This document shows, piece by piece, positions 33,643-45,603 of a DNA stretch of 64,000 bases. The position numbers and the translations under genes are program-made. This stretch comes from Isochrysis galbana. Its lineage: Eukaryota > Haptophyta > Isochrysidales > Isochrysidaceae. Every line of letters starts with the position of its first letter. Position 1 is the first letter of the stretch. Below the pieces are notes generated by a model. The model saw only the letters and a list, made by a program, of their open reading frames with translations, searched no databases and had not been told where the DNA came from. The stretch is taken from NCBI GenBank assembly GCA_018136815.1, contig CM030937.1, positions 1,414,253 to 1,478,252 of the forward strand, written 5' to 3'.

Positions 33643-36324
33643 ATGGGCGGGTCTCCGATGCGCGCGGAACATTCTCTCGAGCTGCTCGTCAACGGCGAGC
33701 ACGTCGGCCCGCCGCTTTACCCCTCGTTCTGCCATGGGGTGTGGAGCCGCCGGTTCGCTCAGGCGGAGCATTCGCTCCCGCTCGGTTCGAGCCTGCGTGT
33801 ACGCTACGGTGGTGCCGAGGCGGTGGCGGCGCTCTTCACACCGCCGCCCACCACGCTTCCCGCTGCCCAACCGGAGGGAGATGAAGACGAGACGCTGGCG
33901 GATTGGGTTTGGATGCCTGGCAACGCATTGTGGTCCTGTGCCCTCGAGCTCATTGGCCAGGTATGTGATGAGGTGGGGCAGGAGGAGGATGAGGAGGAGG
34001 AGGAGGGCGGAAGTGATAGGCGTTTGCCACCGCTCCGATGGGTGTACACAGTGGTGGTCGATGCGAGGAGCGACGAGGTGCGCTCATACCTTCACGCAGT
34101 GCGGGTAGCCCGGCAGCAGGTGCGGTTACAGCCGGACACGTCCCTTGCGCGCCACGTGTCAGCGCACATCCCGAGCTCGGACCGCGCTGGGGCGGACACA
34201 CTGTCGTCACCTCTCGTGCGAGGACGTGCTGAGCCTATGGAAGGCAGCGAGGATGGCTTCGATTTAGATGCAGCAGGCACCTGCATTCCGAGACCCATTG
34301 CAGAATTTGGCAGTGTTCTGCGTGAGGCGCGCAGGCACCCTTCATCGCACGCAAACGACGTGCTCGTGTGGCCTTCGGTGCTAGGGCCAAGGTCATCGGC
34401 GCGACCAAACATCATATCACACGATGCACATCCAGATCAGCCGTCCAGCTCCGATTCGCCTGCCGAGGTGGGCACGCGTGCGGCCGACAGCTATTGCACA
34501 GCTGGGCCATGCATGCCATGCCCTGTCACAAGCAGTAGAGAGGCCGATACGTGGGCATCTGCTCTGGAGGCCGATGCCTTGGCTCTTGCCACGCGTTTCC
34601 CGGGGGGTAGGACGTTTTGGATTGAGAGGGGGGCCGACGAGGGCGATGGTGCACGGGAGAATTGCAGCGGCGGCTGCAGCAATGAATCGGCAGCGGGTAC
34701 CACCCCTCGCTGCACATTAGAAAGGCTGGCGCTCTCCGTCCTCAGATTCCACTCCAAGCGATTGGCAGCGGTGTGGAATGGCGAGGCGCAGCACGAACTA
34801 CCAGCAGCCATAGGAGCCGAGTGGTGGATTCAGCGCCGGATTCTCGATCGTGATCCTAGTGAAGGCGGGATCCGGCTGCATTGGGACTGCGACGAACAGT
34901 GGCTCAGGTGACCGTCAACTCACTCCACCCGCCGCCACTCTCCGCTCCTTGGTGGGGCGGGCTTGGATCATTTTCCCTGCTCCCTCTTCGATAGCTCACC
35001 TGATTCCTGGCTCGTCGAGCTGGGCGCACTCCGAGCACAAGTGCCTGGCTCTCTTCTTTTTAGGTGACTGGTCATCCTTTGCCATACTCACAGGTGGGAG
35101 CATGTACCGCCAATACTTGCCACGGTGACCTATGTCACTCAAGGCTCGGCGCCAACAATAGTCCTGCCGTTGGGCGCCCGTGCTGATGGCCAGGCCGAGA
35201 TACCTATGCCAAACGCGCGTTGCTGCCGAGGCGGCCGCATAAACACCCTTCCCGAGAAAGGTCACTGCCAGCATTTGAGTAGAGCTTTCAATGATGGTGA
35301 CAGCTGGAAGAGAGGTGGTCACAAGAGCAGCCACGTGGGAAGCGAAGCGGAGGGTGAGAGTAGGGCGGGCGCACGGGGGGGCTGTCGCAGGGATACCTCT
35401 GGTGCCCATGGCATGTGCATGCACGGGGAGTGCGAAAGTGACCCGGGGCATGCAGCGGCGTGCCTTCTCGAGTCAAGGAGATTTCCTCTCACATCCGTGT
35501 GCGGCCGTGCAGTGGTGTGCCACCCAAGACCCGGAAAACATCTTGCATTCGACGGGCGGCTTTTGCACGGAGCCTTAGTCGAATTGCAGCGGACGGAGCC
35601 GCATCTCGTGGTGGCGCCAGCCTCACGCTCGCTTGATGTGGCAGGCGCCGGGAGAACAGTCGCTAGAAGCGATGGAGATGCCGCTTGCAGTGCCGACCCA
35701 CTACCGACGTCCATCGCGTCGTCTCCTGTGCGGGTGACGATACTTGTCAACCTATGGCCATACCGACCTCTCGGCCTAACTCGACTTCCCGCGGATGTTG
35801 CGTCAACCCTCTCGAATGGCGACTTCTTCCGACTAGATCATGGTGCTCTAGCACAGGAGATCCCCGAGCTTTCGTGGGATGACGCACCGGTTGGACACGC
35901 CGAGCCCGTAGTTAGGCCCTTTGGCGTCGAGGAAGCGCTCTCCAGATTGCTCAACATCAATGGGGGAATCGGTTCTGGTCTCGACACCTCGGATTCAGGT
36001 GAGATAGATGGGACTGCAATCCACCCTATTTTACAGCCGGGACCACAACGTCTTGAGATTGGTGATGGGGGGACGCACGCCGCACTCCTCGTTGCACCTT
36101 GGCCTCGCTCAACGGATTGGGCATTGGAAGGCCGCGCATCGAAAGAGCCGGCTGCGACTGAGGGAACGGAAGCACCTAAGCGACCATCTCACGATTGCTT
36201 GAGAAAGCGGGTGCCGGACTTGGCATGCGGCCTCGACACGTTTTGTTGGCCTGTGAGAATTGGTAGGGCATCATCTCATGCTACTCCGCTTACCCGCCCA
36301 ATGCCGTGCCCGCTGGAGCGCTAG
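33643..36324 (+). CDS. 2-oxoglutarate/Fe(II) oxygenase-like protein
   Basis: Two exons, 33643-34907 and 35094-36324, join across a 186-nt phase-2 intron to 831 residues. The first half has no motif I recognise and includes an acidic EEDEEEEEGG stretch. Near the intron is IRLHWDCDE, which supplies the HxD iron ligands (H413, D415). Then come LATVTYVTQGSAPTIVLPL, GKHLAFDGRLLHGA (distal H580) and VRVTILVNLW (R635, candidate 2-oxoglutarate anchor). The order matches double-stranded beta-helix dioxygenases of the prolyl-hydroxylase type. A ~90-residue Gly/Cys/His-rich insert separates the strands. The substrate is unknown; protein or sugar hydroxylation is possible. I chose the first ATG in the long frame; an upstream exon (GCGCGAG then GTAGGG near 33630) is possible. 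The C-terminal ~180 residues are without motif. Confidence 0.7.
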
Positions 36325-36589
36325 AGCCAAGCTCGTCGTGCATAGCATTTGCGCAATCGCCAGAACCTCTGCGCTCCGTTGTTTGAGCACGCGGCCTGCC
36401 CGTGTGGCCAATCTATGGCCAACGCACTTGATGACAAGAGAGCTTGCGCCCTAATCCAGCAATTGCGGGTGCACCTCCAATGCGAGAACGTCGCACAATC
36501 GGAATTGAAGTAGTAATATAAACCTTTTAATAGTCTCACCGCACACGCGGCCGTGGACCCTCTACTTTCTACTCACGTAGGAAACTTTC

Positions 36590-37370
36590 TACACCAGGTG
36601 GCCCGCTCTCCCTCTCGCCTCTCGCTCCCCCCACCTCCCTCTCTCTCCCCACCTCCCTCTCTCTCGCTGCCTCTCTCTCGCTGCCTCGCTGCCTCGCTGC
36701 CTCGCTCTCGCTCCTGCGCCCTTGCTCCCACGCTCGCTCTCCCCTCTCTCGCTCGCTCTCCCTCTCCCCCCCCCCCCATCCCCATCCCCCCTCGCTCTCG
36801 CTCCCTCACTCTTTCTCGCTCGCTTGCTCATCTCTCCCTCGTCGCTCGCTCGCTTTCGCTCGCCGCTCTCCTCCCCCTCCCCCCCCCCCCTTCCCTCCCC
36901 CCTCCCTCCCTCCTCCCTCCCTCTGTCACTGTCCCTCCTCGCGTTCTGTCTCTCCCTCGCGCGCACTCTCTCCCTCTCGCTCGCTCGCTCTCCTGCTTGG
37001 CTCTCTATTTCTCTCTCCACCCCCCTCCCTCTCTATCTTTCCCCCTGGCTCTCGCCCCCCTCGCTCCCTTTCCCCCTCGCTCTCCCTCTCCCTCGCTCTC
37101 GCTTTCTCTTGCTCCCTTCTCTCTCTCTCTCTCGCCCTTGCTCCCCCTCCCCCTCGCTCCTGCTCTCCCCCCCCCTCTCTCCCTCGTTGCTCCCTTCTCT
37201 CTCTCCCTCTCTCGCCCCCTCGCTCTGCCCCTTCCTCCCTCTCCTTTCCTCCCTCCCTCCCTCTCACTCCCCCCTTCATCACCCTTTTCTCAAGCCCCCC
37301 TTCATTCCCCCTCCCTTCTCCCCCCTCTCTCCCCTTCCTCTTTAGCTCCTCTTTCTCTCCACGCACGTGT
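36590..37370. repeat. Pyrimidine-only low-complexity tract (~780 bp)
   Basis: Almost pure C and T on the plus strand with occasional single G, mostly CTCTCGCT, CCCTCC and CTCCCC words. Mirror-like segments and strong strand asymmetry make triplex (H-DNA) formation possible. All frames here are Ser/Pro/Leu artefacts. Confidence 0.9.
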
Positions 37371-38412
<1,042 letters not shown>

Positions 38413-38653
38413 CTGCTCTGCTCTAAGAGGCAGGGAGCCATCATGAGGAGAAGAGACGGAGGAAGAGAGAGAAAGTACGAAAAGAGTGGGGGGGGAGTGA
38501 GACAGGTGGGGGCTTTGGAGCCTCTCCAGACATTTCTGCGTCTCATTTATGACCCGGGATAATATGAGAAAGTGCGCGAGAGGTAGGGAGGACCTGAGAC
38601 AATCGAGGGTCCCCGTCCACTACAGTAAAGCAAAACATCTGCGAGACTGCCGA

Positions 38654-38656
<3 letters not shown>

Positions 38657-38737
<81 letters not shown>

Positions 38738-38755
38738 CCCCCTATCACTCTCTCC
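38657..38755. repeat. (TC)n microsatellite upstream of acetolactate synthase
   Basis: Second TC tract, with TTC and CCC interruptions, ending about 25 bp before a candidate targeting-peptide ATG at 38779. Confidence 0.95.
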
Positions 38756-39243
38756 CTCGAGGTGGCAACGAGGTGGCGATGCTCCGCGTGGCGCCCCGGC
38801 TGCGGCTCCCGCCGCTCGTGCGCGCGGGAAGGCGCGCCAAGTCGGCGATGTGAGCAGCCGCGCCGTCTGCCCGCCCGTCGGTTTGACACCCTACGCGCGC
38901 ACGCGGTGGGGGGGGGGGAGAGAAGAGAGAGGGGAAGAAGGGGGGAGGGGGAGACGGAGACGCGGCACGGTCAGTCCAATGAAGGGGGTGGGGGGGAATG
39001 GGGGATTGGGTTCCGGGGAGAGGAAGGGGGGGGGGGGAGGGGGAAGAGAAGGAGGAGAGGAGGCGGTATGGCCAGACAACCGCAGGAGGGGAGAGGAAGC
39101 GGGAAAAGGAGAGGAGGGGAGATGGGGTTGTGGCAGAGAGATTTGGTAGAGAGATGGGCGTACAAGGAGAGAGAGTGACAAGATGGAGAGTGAAGAAGAA
39201 AGAGACCAGCGGATGAAGAGATGGAAGGGACGGGAGGGTAGTG

Positions 39244-41762
39244 ATGGGGAGCCTACACAAGCCACGCTGTCGTCAATGCCCTGCTGCTCAGCGTTTGCGC
39301 GCCCACCACCACGCCCACAGGGCCGCCACGTACGAGCATGATGAGGAGGATCTCCGCTTCTCGGGTCTCACGGGCGGTCAGCTCGTGCACGAGGCACTCG
39401 TCGAGTGCGACGTCCAGCACGTCTTCGGCTACTCGGGCGGCGCCAACCTGCCCATCCTCGACCAATTCCATAAGTCGCCTATCACTTTTGTGATGAACCG
39501 ATCGGAGCAGTGCTGCGGCCACGCAGCCGAGGGTTACGCCCGATCGTCAGGCCGTGTCGGCGTCGTTCTCACGACGTCAGGTCCCGGCCTCACCAACATT
39601 ATCACACCGCTCCAGGACGCCAAGGGCGACTCGACGCCAATGGTCGCGCTATCGGGCCAGGTGCCAATGGCCGCCGTCGGGACCGACGCCTTCCAGGAGT
39701 GCCTCGCGGTCGACTTGACGCGGCCGTGCACCAAGTGGAGCTACCAGATCAAGAGCGTCGAGGAGGTGCGCTCGGTTGTCCATGAGGCCTTCCATGTCGC
39801 CTCCTCTGGCAAGCCGGGCCCGGTGCACATCGACCTGCCGAAGGACGTCATGACCTCCGTCCTTCGTGGCGCTGGCGTGCCGCTGCCAATGCTCCCGCCA
39901 CCCGTCACGCCTTCGCGCGCCGTCATCGAGGAGGTGGCCCGCCTGCTTTCGATCGCCAAGAAGCCGATTTTCTACGTCGGTCAGGGCGCCGTCGCTGGCA
40001 AGGAGGAGTTGCGAGCCCTCGCCAAGGCAGCCAACGTGCCAGTCACCACCACCCTCCACGCTATGGGCACCTTCGATGAGGAGGACCCGCTCTCCCTCCA
40101 CATGCTTGGCATGCACGGAGCCGCCTATGCCAATTTTGCCATCCAGGCGCGCAATCAACGGGGAGGCGCGGCCCGGGAGGGGCACGCTTGGAAGTTCCCC
40201 TCCTTCTCACCCTCACGGCCCGTCCCGCCGCCTCGGCTTCAATGCAGGAGGCGGATTTGATTGTGGCCATCGGCTCGCGCTTTGACGACCGCACGACAGG
40301 TGCCCTCGCCCACTATGCGCCCGAGGCCTTCAAGGCTCACGCCGAGGGACGCGGAGGATTCATTCACTTCGATATTGAGCCCTCACAGGTGCGCACGCCG
40401 TGAGCGGCGGGACGCCGGCCGGCTCCGCGCAGCCTCCGCCGCAAGCCACCCTCTCAAAGTAGGTGGCAAGCATGCGCCCCTCATTCTGTGACCTGCCACC
40501 TGCTTGCCCCTGCTGCAGTTTGGACGGGTCGTGCAACCGACGGTGGCCGTGCCTGGAGACTGTGTCTCTGCCATGCGGATGCTTCTCTCTATCGTCGATT
40601 ACCAAGACCGGGCTGAGTGGCACGCGCGATGCGCTGACCTCAAAAAGACATATCCCTTCGCCTATACGCCACCGGCTGACGGACGCATCAAGACGCAAAC
40701 GGTGAGCTGCAGTCCGGCTGTGAGGCATGCGGCAACGAAGCTGCACCGCTGCCCGCCGGCCTGCCCACTCCTCTGACAATTTCTGACGGGCCCACGCTGC
40801 GCCTCCCAGGTCATTGAGGCCCTCAACGAGGGCATGAAACCCCACCGCGAGAAGCTCGTCGTCTCGACAGGCGTTGGCAATCACCAGATGATGGCTTGCC
40901 AGGTGGGCAGCCGATCCTGTTTTGCCCCTCAGTGCGTGTTATGCGGCATGTCTGGATCCGTTGCGCAACGTAGGGCTGGCGGCCGGCGCATTGAGCTGCG
41001 CGCCCCATCAACCGACAGCCCCCTTCCACCCTCTCTCCGCCCCATCCTCTCCCCACCTTCACTCATGGGACCATCCCCCCCTTCCCTGCCTGCAGTTTTT
41101 GCGATGGACCGAGCCGCGTTCAATCGTTTCTTCAGGTTCCCTTGGCACGATGGGCTTTGGTCTCCCGGCCGCCATCGGCGCACAGGTCGCTCACCCTGAC
41201 AAGGTTGTGCTCCTCATCGACGGTGACTCCTCCTTCAATATGACGCTCAACGACCTTGGCACAATCAAGGAGCACCAGCTCCCCATCAAGATGGCCATCA
41301 TGAACGATGGAGCACAGCAGGTTTGCCGCTAAGCGAGCGCTGTGTCAGCAAGGCCTGTGCCATTTCTGCCACGGTGCAGCCGGCGGCTGCCCATGTCTTC
41401 CCAGCAGTGCCGTCGCCCATCGCTTCCTTGCGCTCGGCTCGTCACAGATGGTAAAGGTCTGGCAGAAGCTCTTCTTTGACGGACGTCTCGTCGCCACAGA
41501 CAACGTCAACCCTGACTATGTGACGCTCGCCAAGGCGTATGGCTTCGAGGCCTTCTCCTGCGACAACGTCAACGACTTACCCGCGGCGATTGACCGCTTC
41601 GTGAACGCCAAGGGCCCCGTGCTCGCCGATTTCCGTACTGTCCCCGACATTTGCCTGCCGATGGTGGCTCCTGGCAAGGGCCTGCAGGAGATGTTCCTGC
41701 CGGGCTCCATTTCGTTCGACGACGAGGTCATGCCTGAAATGGTTGGTGATGCACCCAGCTAG
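39244..41762 (+). CDS. Acetolactate (acetohydroxyacid) synthase, catalytic subunit
   Basis: Six exons, 39244-40146, 40248-40388, 40519-40701, 40811-40903, 41096-41320 and 41448-41762, join in phase. The enzyme condenses pyruvate with pyruvate or 2-oxobutyrate in the first shared step of Val/Leu/Ile synthesis, using thiamine diphosphate, FAD and Mg. Visible motifs: YSGGANLPILDQF, the catalytic Glu in NRSEQCCGHAAEGYAR, TSGPGLTNIITPLQDAKGDS, GSRFDDRTTG, GSLGTMGFGLPAAIGAQVA and the diphosphate-binding GDSSFNMTLNDL. The first intron has a GC donor (CAG, then GCGCGC); the others are GT-AG. The usual RHEQ is RSEQ here. The organelle-targeting start is uncertain. An upstream ATG at 38779 begins MLRVAPRLRLPPL, a good mitochondrial-type presequence that could be spliced on, but I could not fix its junction. 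Confidence 0.95.
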
Positions 41763-42109
41763 TTGCGAGACGGTGCTAGACAGGACTGTGCGCGTCCGAG
41801 CCTGGCGCGAGGTGGCGTCAGGGTGATCTCTTTTCTTGAAAAGAAAGGCTCTAGCATTCAGGTAAGGTTTGCGTTGGCGCGCCTCTCGTCGCCTCGGTTG
41901 GTCCCGGGAGCCTCTTGCCAACGTGCATGAGAACAACTCTTGTTGGCGGGACGGATTCGTTTTCAGTGCTCACTAATATTTTGGATGCCTTTGCACTCGA
42001 GCAAGGCTTCCGAGAGGCACGACAATGCCTCCTTACTGCGTATGAAACGCGCCATGTACCAACCGCACCACGTGTAGACAAGAAGTGAACGTGAATAGGA
42101 AGTCACGGC
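41763..42109. other. Acetolactate synthase 3' flank
   Basis: Short stretch between the synthase stop and the LINE-type insert, probably including the 3' untranslated region. No gene seen. Confidence 0.5.
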
Positions 42110-42127
42110 GACACTACTAGCGGAGAA

Positions 42128-44229
42128 AAAAAAATCTTCTTAAAAATTCCCGCTACGTATGCGGCGTGAGGCAGCTTGCTAGTGTACCTCCCTACTACCC
42201 AACCTTAACCCCTAGCAACCCCCTTCCCCTTCCCCAGTTCCCTCTTTAGCGGAGAAGCTGGTTTTATGTCGAAACAAGCGAGTGCTTGTTCGTGGGGCAA
42301 GTCTCAAGGGGCATAGAGCACAGTCTTGAGAAAGAGAGAGGGAGCGCGCGCGCTACATGGCGACACAAGCCACGATCACACATCACTCACAAAACCGCCC
42401 AGTCAACAAAGGGACACTCCGAAAACTCACGTAAACAGTCGCCACAATCAAAGAAACGAGTCCGGAGAAGAATGCAGCCGACCGAAACGAAGCCACAACG
42501 AAGAGTCTCGAAGTAAACGGCGATCACCCCTCAAGAAACAATGCCCGTCCTAAAGTTAAAAGACACACAAGCCATCGGATCCGTCTAGAGTATTGAGAAA
42601 ATACTCTGGATCCGACATTCTAGGGAGGCCGCGCGCGCTGCTTCGGCCGGGAGTTGGAGAGAAGGGGGTGGGAGATTGTGGCTCGTCTCTTGATCTAGTT
42701 CCGACTCGGATTTTCATCATATATATAGCGTGAGAGCTTTATTGGTTATCGGTGCGGTTCTTATTTAGAGATTTGGCTACCCTAGGTGATGTTTCTTATG
42801 TCCAGGCCTCTCGCCGCCTGCAAGAGGTCCTCTGTTACTCCTAGGTTGAAATCCTTGTCTATAGTGTACAGGGGGCTTATCATTTTCCGAATATGTTTGT
42901 TGCTCGGGGCGTGTAGCCCCATGTTCTCGCGTTGTTTTTTTAACCTTTGAAAGAAACCGACCTTCGCCGTTACTAATATGTGGTATCTCGTAAGGATTGC
43001 TCTCAAGATTGTTCTAACGGACCTACCGTCCGCGTTGCCATATTGGATGTTGTAAAAGTCCGTAAGGATGTATCTCCACGCCAGGATACCTAAGTATCCC
43101 GAGGAGGGATGCGGTCTGTTTACCTGATAGCAAAAGAGACGCTGGGCTATCTCAGAGCCCGGCCTAAGGTTAATCCCCAGAAGCCCTTCTATGAATTCGA
43201 AAATGGGTTCCGTCGCGATGCACGTGGCTATGTGGGTGGAGCTCTCTGGGGCTATACCGCAAAAGCGGCACGTCGGATCGTCAGCGAACCGGTTCGCCGT
43301 GGCTATTCTCCTATGCAGGACGTGTTTGAAATGCATATATGAGTCTCTTGGCGTTAAAAAGTTGTACTTGTATAGCTGAGATACTTGTTTCCATTTCCCG
43401 GAGAGGTCCGGCAATCGTTTTTCCCACCTCAATGTGGATTTTTGCTTCTTCGTGTTCCTCATTGCGAGAAACGCTTTGGTCAGCGCCTTGACGTTAACAT
43501 CCTCTAGGGTTTATTCGCGCCTTTAAACGTGTATTCTTGCGGTATCGGGTACGCCGTCTCGGCCGGACCGTCGTACGCTCTGCCCCATTTCAATGGGGTG
43601 TATAACTCGTCTGGTGATGGCTGCGGGTTGGCTCTCTCATGAATGTGGGGTTCTCCCATCACAGTAAGCTTGACTACGTGATAGTCGCCACACCGGCGCA
43701 GGTAATACTTGTGTTCTTTGTCCACCAGGATGTCTCCTAGGTCATGTGCGTCCGGGTCTTCCTGAGGGGCTAACTCATGTTCTCCCGGAGTGAGGGGAGG
43801 AGACACCGCTTTCTTCCTAAGAAGGTGCATATATTCATTGGTGGCATCCGCCATTCTTGCTCTAGACCATTCGGCTATCTTCTATCTTCTCCCATGACTT
43901 TAGGAATGGACCTATCGAGATGTAGTTGCCTCTATGGCGTATGGAGTCCTTGTTGGGGAGGCAAGGCGGCAGTGGCAGGCGGCAGGGCCAGAGGCTGGCC
44001 CTGTTGTTCTGCAGGGAACAGGGCTCTGCCTGTTCCCTGCTTCTGTTGGTGTTGGGGAGGTGAGGGCGGGAGGATCATGTCGACGTCACTGTCCGTGAGG
44101 GGGGCAGCCTGCGAGCGCTTCGGCTCCGGCGGCTTGGGGCGGCCCCGGTGGGGCGTCGTGACGGCGGGGGGCTGGGAGGTGGGAGCGGTCGGCGCGCGCT
44201 CCATCGCTGAAACTATAACGATAGTTTTT
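42128..44229 (-). mobile_element. LINE-type non-LTR retrotransposon insert with foreign 5' segment
   Basis: Perfect 18-bp direct repeats GACACTACTAGCGGAGAA at 42110-42127 and 44230-44247 define the insert, which reads on the minus strand. The 3' half (42782-43462) encodes a retrotransposon C-terminal zinc region: FKHVLHRRIATANRFADD, then CRFCGIAPESSTHIATC. Upstream (43504-43854) is a frame with MGEPHIHERANPQPSPDELY, separated from it by one missing base compared with the copy at 27479. No reverse transcriptase core remains, so it is dead. The first ~285 bp (43946-44229) instead match the 5' part of the piggyBac-like relic at 21317-21622. The 3' end is GCGGGAATTTTTAAGAAG followed by T, without poly(A). 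A 3' hairpin with AGAGTATT and AATACTCT arms is at about 42589-42611. Confidence 0.8.
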
Positions 44230-44352
44230 GACACTACTAGCGGAGAAGCGACTGCGGAGAGAATGTTTGTGTATGTGTTGGCGATTGAGGAGAGGGCGAG
44301 GGAGTGAGTGAGTCAGAGCTGAGCAGTATGACTAATAAGGGCTGGGACTCAA

Positions 44353-44480
44353 TTAAGTTTATACTTGGTTCGCCCATGGGGGGGCACGAGCCCCCCCCCC
44401 CTCTCCACTCTCCACTCCGCTCCCCTGCCGTGGGGGAGGAACCACCCACCCTCCTGGCACGCCTTTTGGCTTGCGAGAAG
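44353..44480 (+). repeat. Dispersed GC-rich repeat, family A, partial copy
   Basis: Begins AAGTTTATACTTGGTTCGCC and follows the copy at 7938 for about 130 bp, then stops. It faces the inverted full copy at 44824-45299, so the two make a large inverted repeat of about 130-bp arms around 44480-45170. Confidence 0.75.
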
Positions 44481-44823
44481 CACCCTGCCTTGCCGACCCA
44501 CTCTCAACGAGCCTCAGCCGGAGATCATAAACCCTAGCCGGAGACCGTAAACAGCCGCTACGATTGTCATTGCCAACGTTGTATTTGTCATTGCGATTGT
44601 TAACAGTCTAGGAACAAGTAAGCGCACTAACACTCACTCTCATAAACATAGGGGATAGGCTACTATAGCTGCTTGGCGCCCCACGGTCTGGCCACCGCCA
44701 CCTCCTCCGTCTTCCACCTGCGGCTTCGCACCTGCGCTCGCATCTCCGCCTCCGCTTCTTCTTTCAGCCAAGGCGGCATGGCTCGACTCCGACTCGTAAG
44801 TGACGCGGAGCCGCGCCGCGAAA

Positions 44824-45299
44824 CTTACCGATTTTTCGGTGGCGGCGGAGCTCTCGCTCACGCCCACCCCCTTCTCCGCGCTCTCTCCCCCCTCTCCTGC
44901 GGCACGCGCGATGGCGCGCCTGCGGCAGGCCTCCAGCTGCCCTCTGGCGACCCTGGAGGCTCCAGGAGGCCAACTCAGGGGGCAGAGGAGGTTGGGGCTC
45001 TCCCTGGCCTCTCCCTCGCTGGCGATCCTGAGCCTCTGGGGCCCCCACGCTGCACTTGTTTGCCTGTCAACCAGGGGGGGGAGGCGGGGTTGGAGCAATG
45101 GCAATGGGCTGGCCACGACTGGCCAGGACGGGCGAATGGGGCGAGCCTATGGGGAAGGAAGTGGGTCAGTAGGGTAGTGTGCTCTTGGCAAGCCATCAGG
45201 CATGCCAGGAGGATGGGTGGTTCCTCCCCCATGGCAGGGGAGGAGTGGAGAGAGGGGGGGGGTTCGTGCTCCCCCATGGGTCAACCAAGTATAAACTTA
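44824..45299 (-). repeat. Dispersed GC-rich repeat, family A, inverted full copy
   Basis: Minus-strand copy of 7938-8403. It runs from AAGTATAAACTT at 45299 to CCACCGAAAAATCGGTAAG at 44824. It differs from the first copy by many small changes and short indels. Confidence 0.75.
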
Positions 45300-45603
45300 G
45301 ATGATTACTGACGCCACTAAAGCGGGGACGAGGGTCGGCCATCACGCGAGGCATACCCCCAACTCCAGATTCGGTGTGCTTCTCACTTTTTGTTAACCCT
45401 CAACTCTTATAGCTGCCGGACTGGTATAGCAATGCGTTGCCGCATAAAGTTTTGCGATGACACCTTGGTAGTATGCATGTGAAGTTAAGAACGATGAGGC
45501 TTTGGTTTGCTCGACGTTCAAGGGAGAGCACGCTGCCAGCAGGGCTAGCTAAGCAGGGCCTCGCCTTGTTATGGTTTGCATATGAAGTCGCCTTTGGACC
45601 AGA

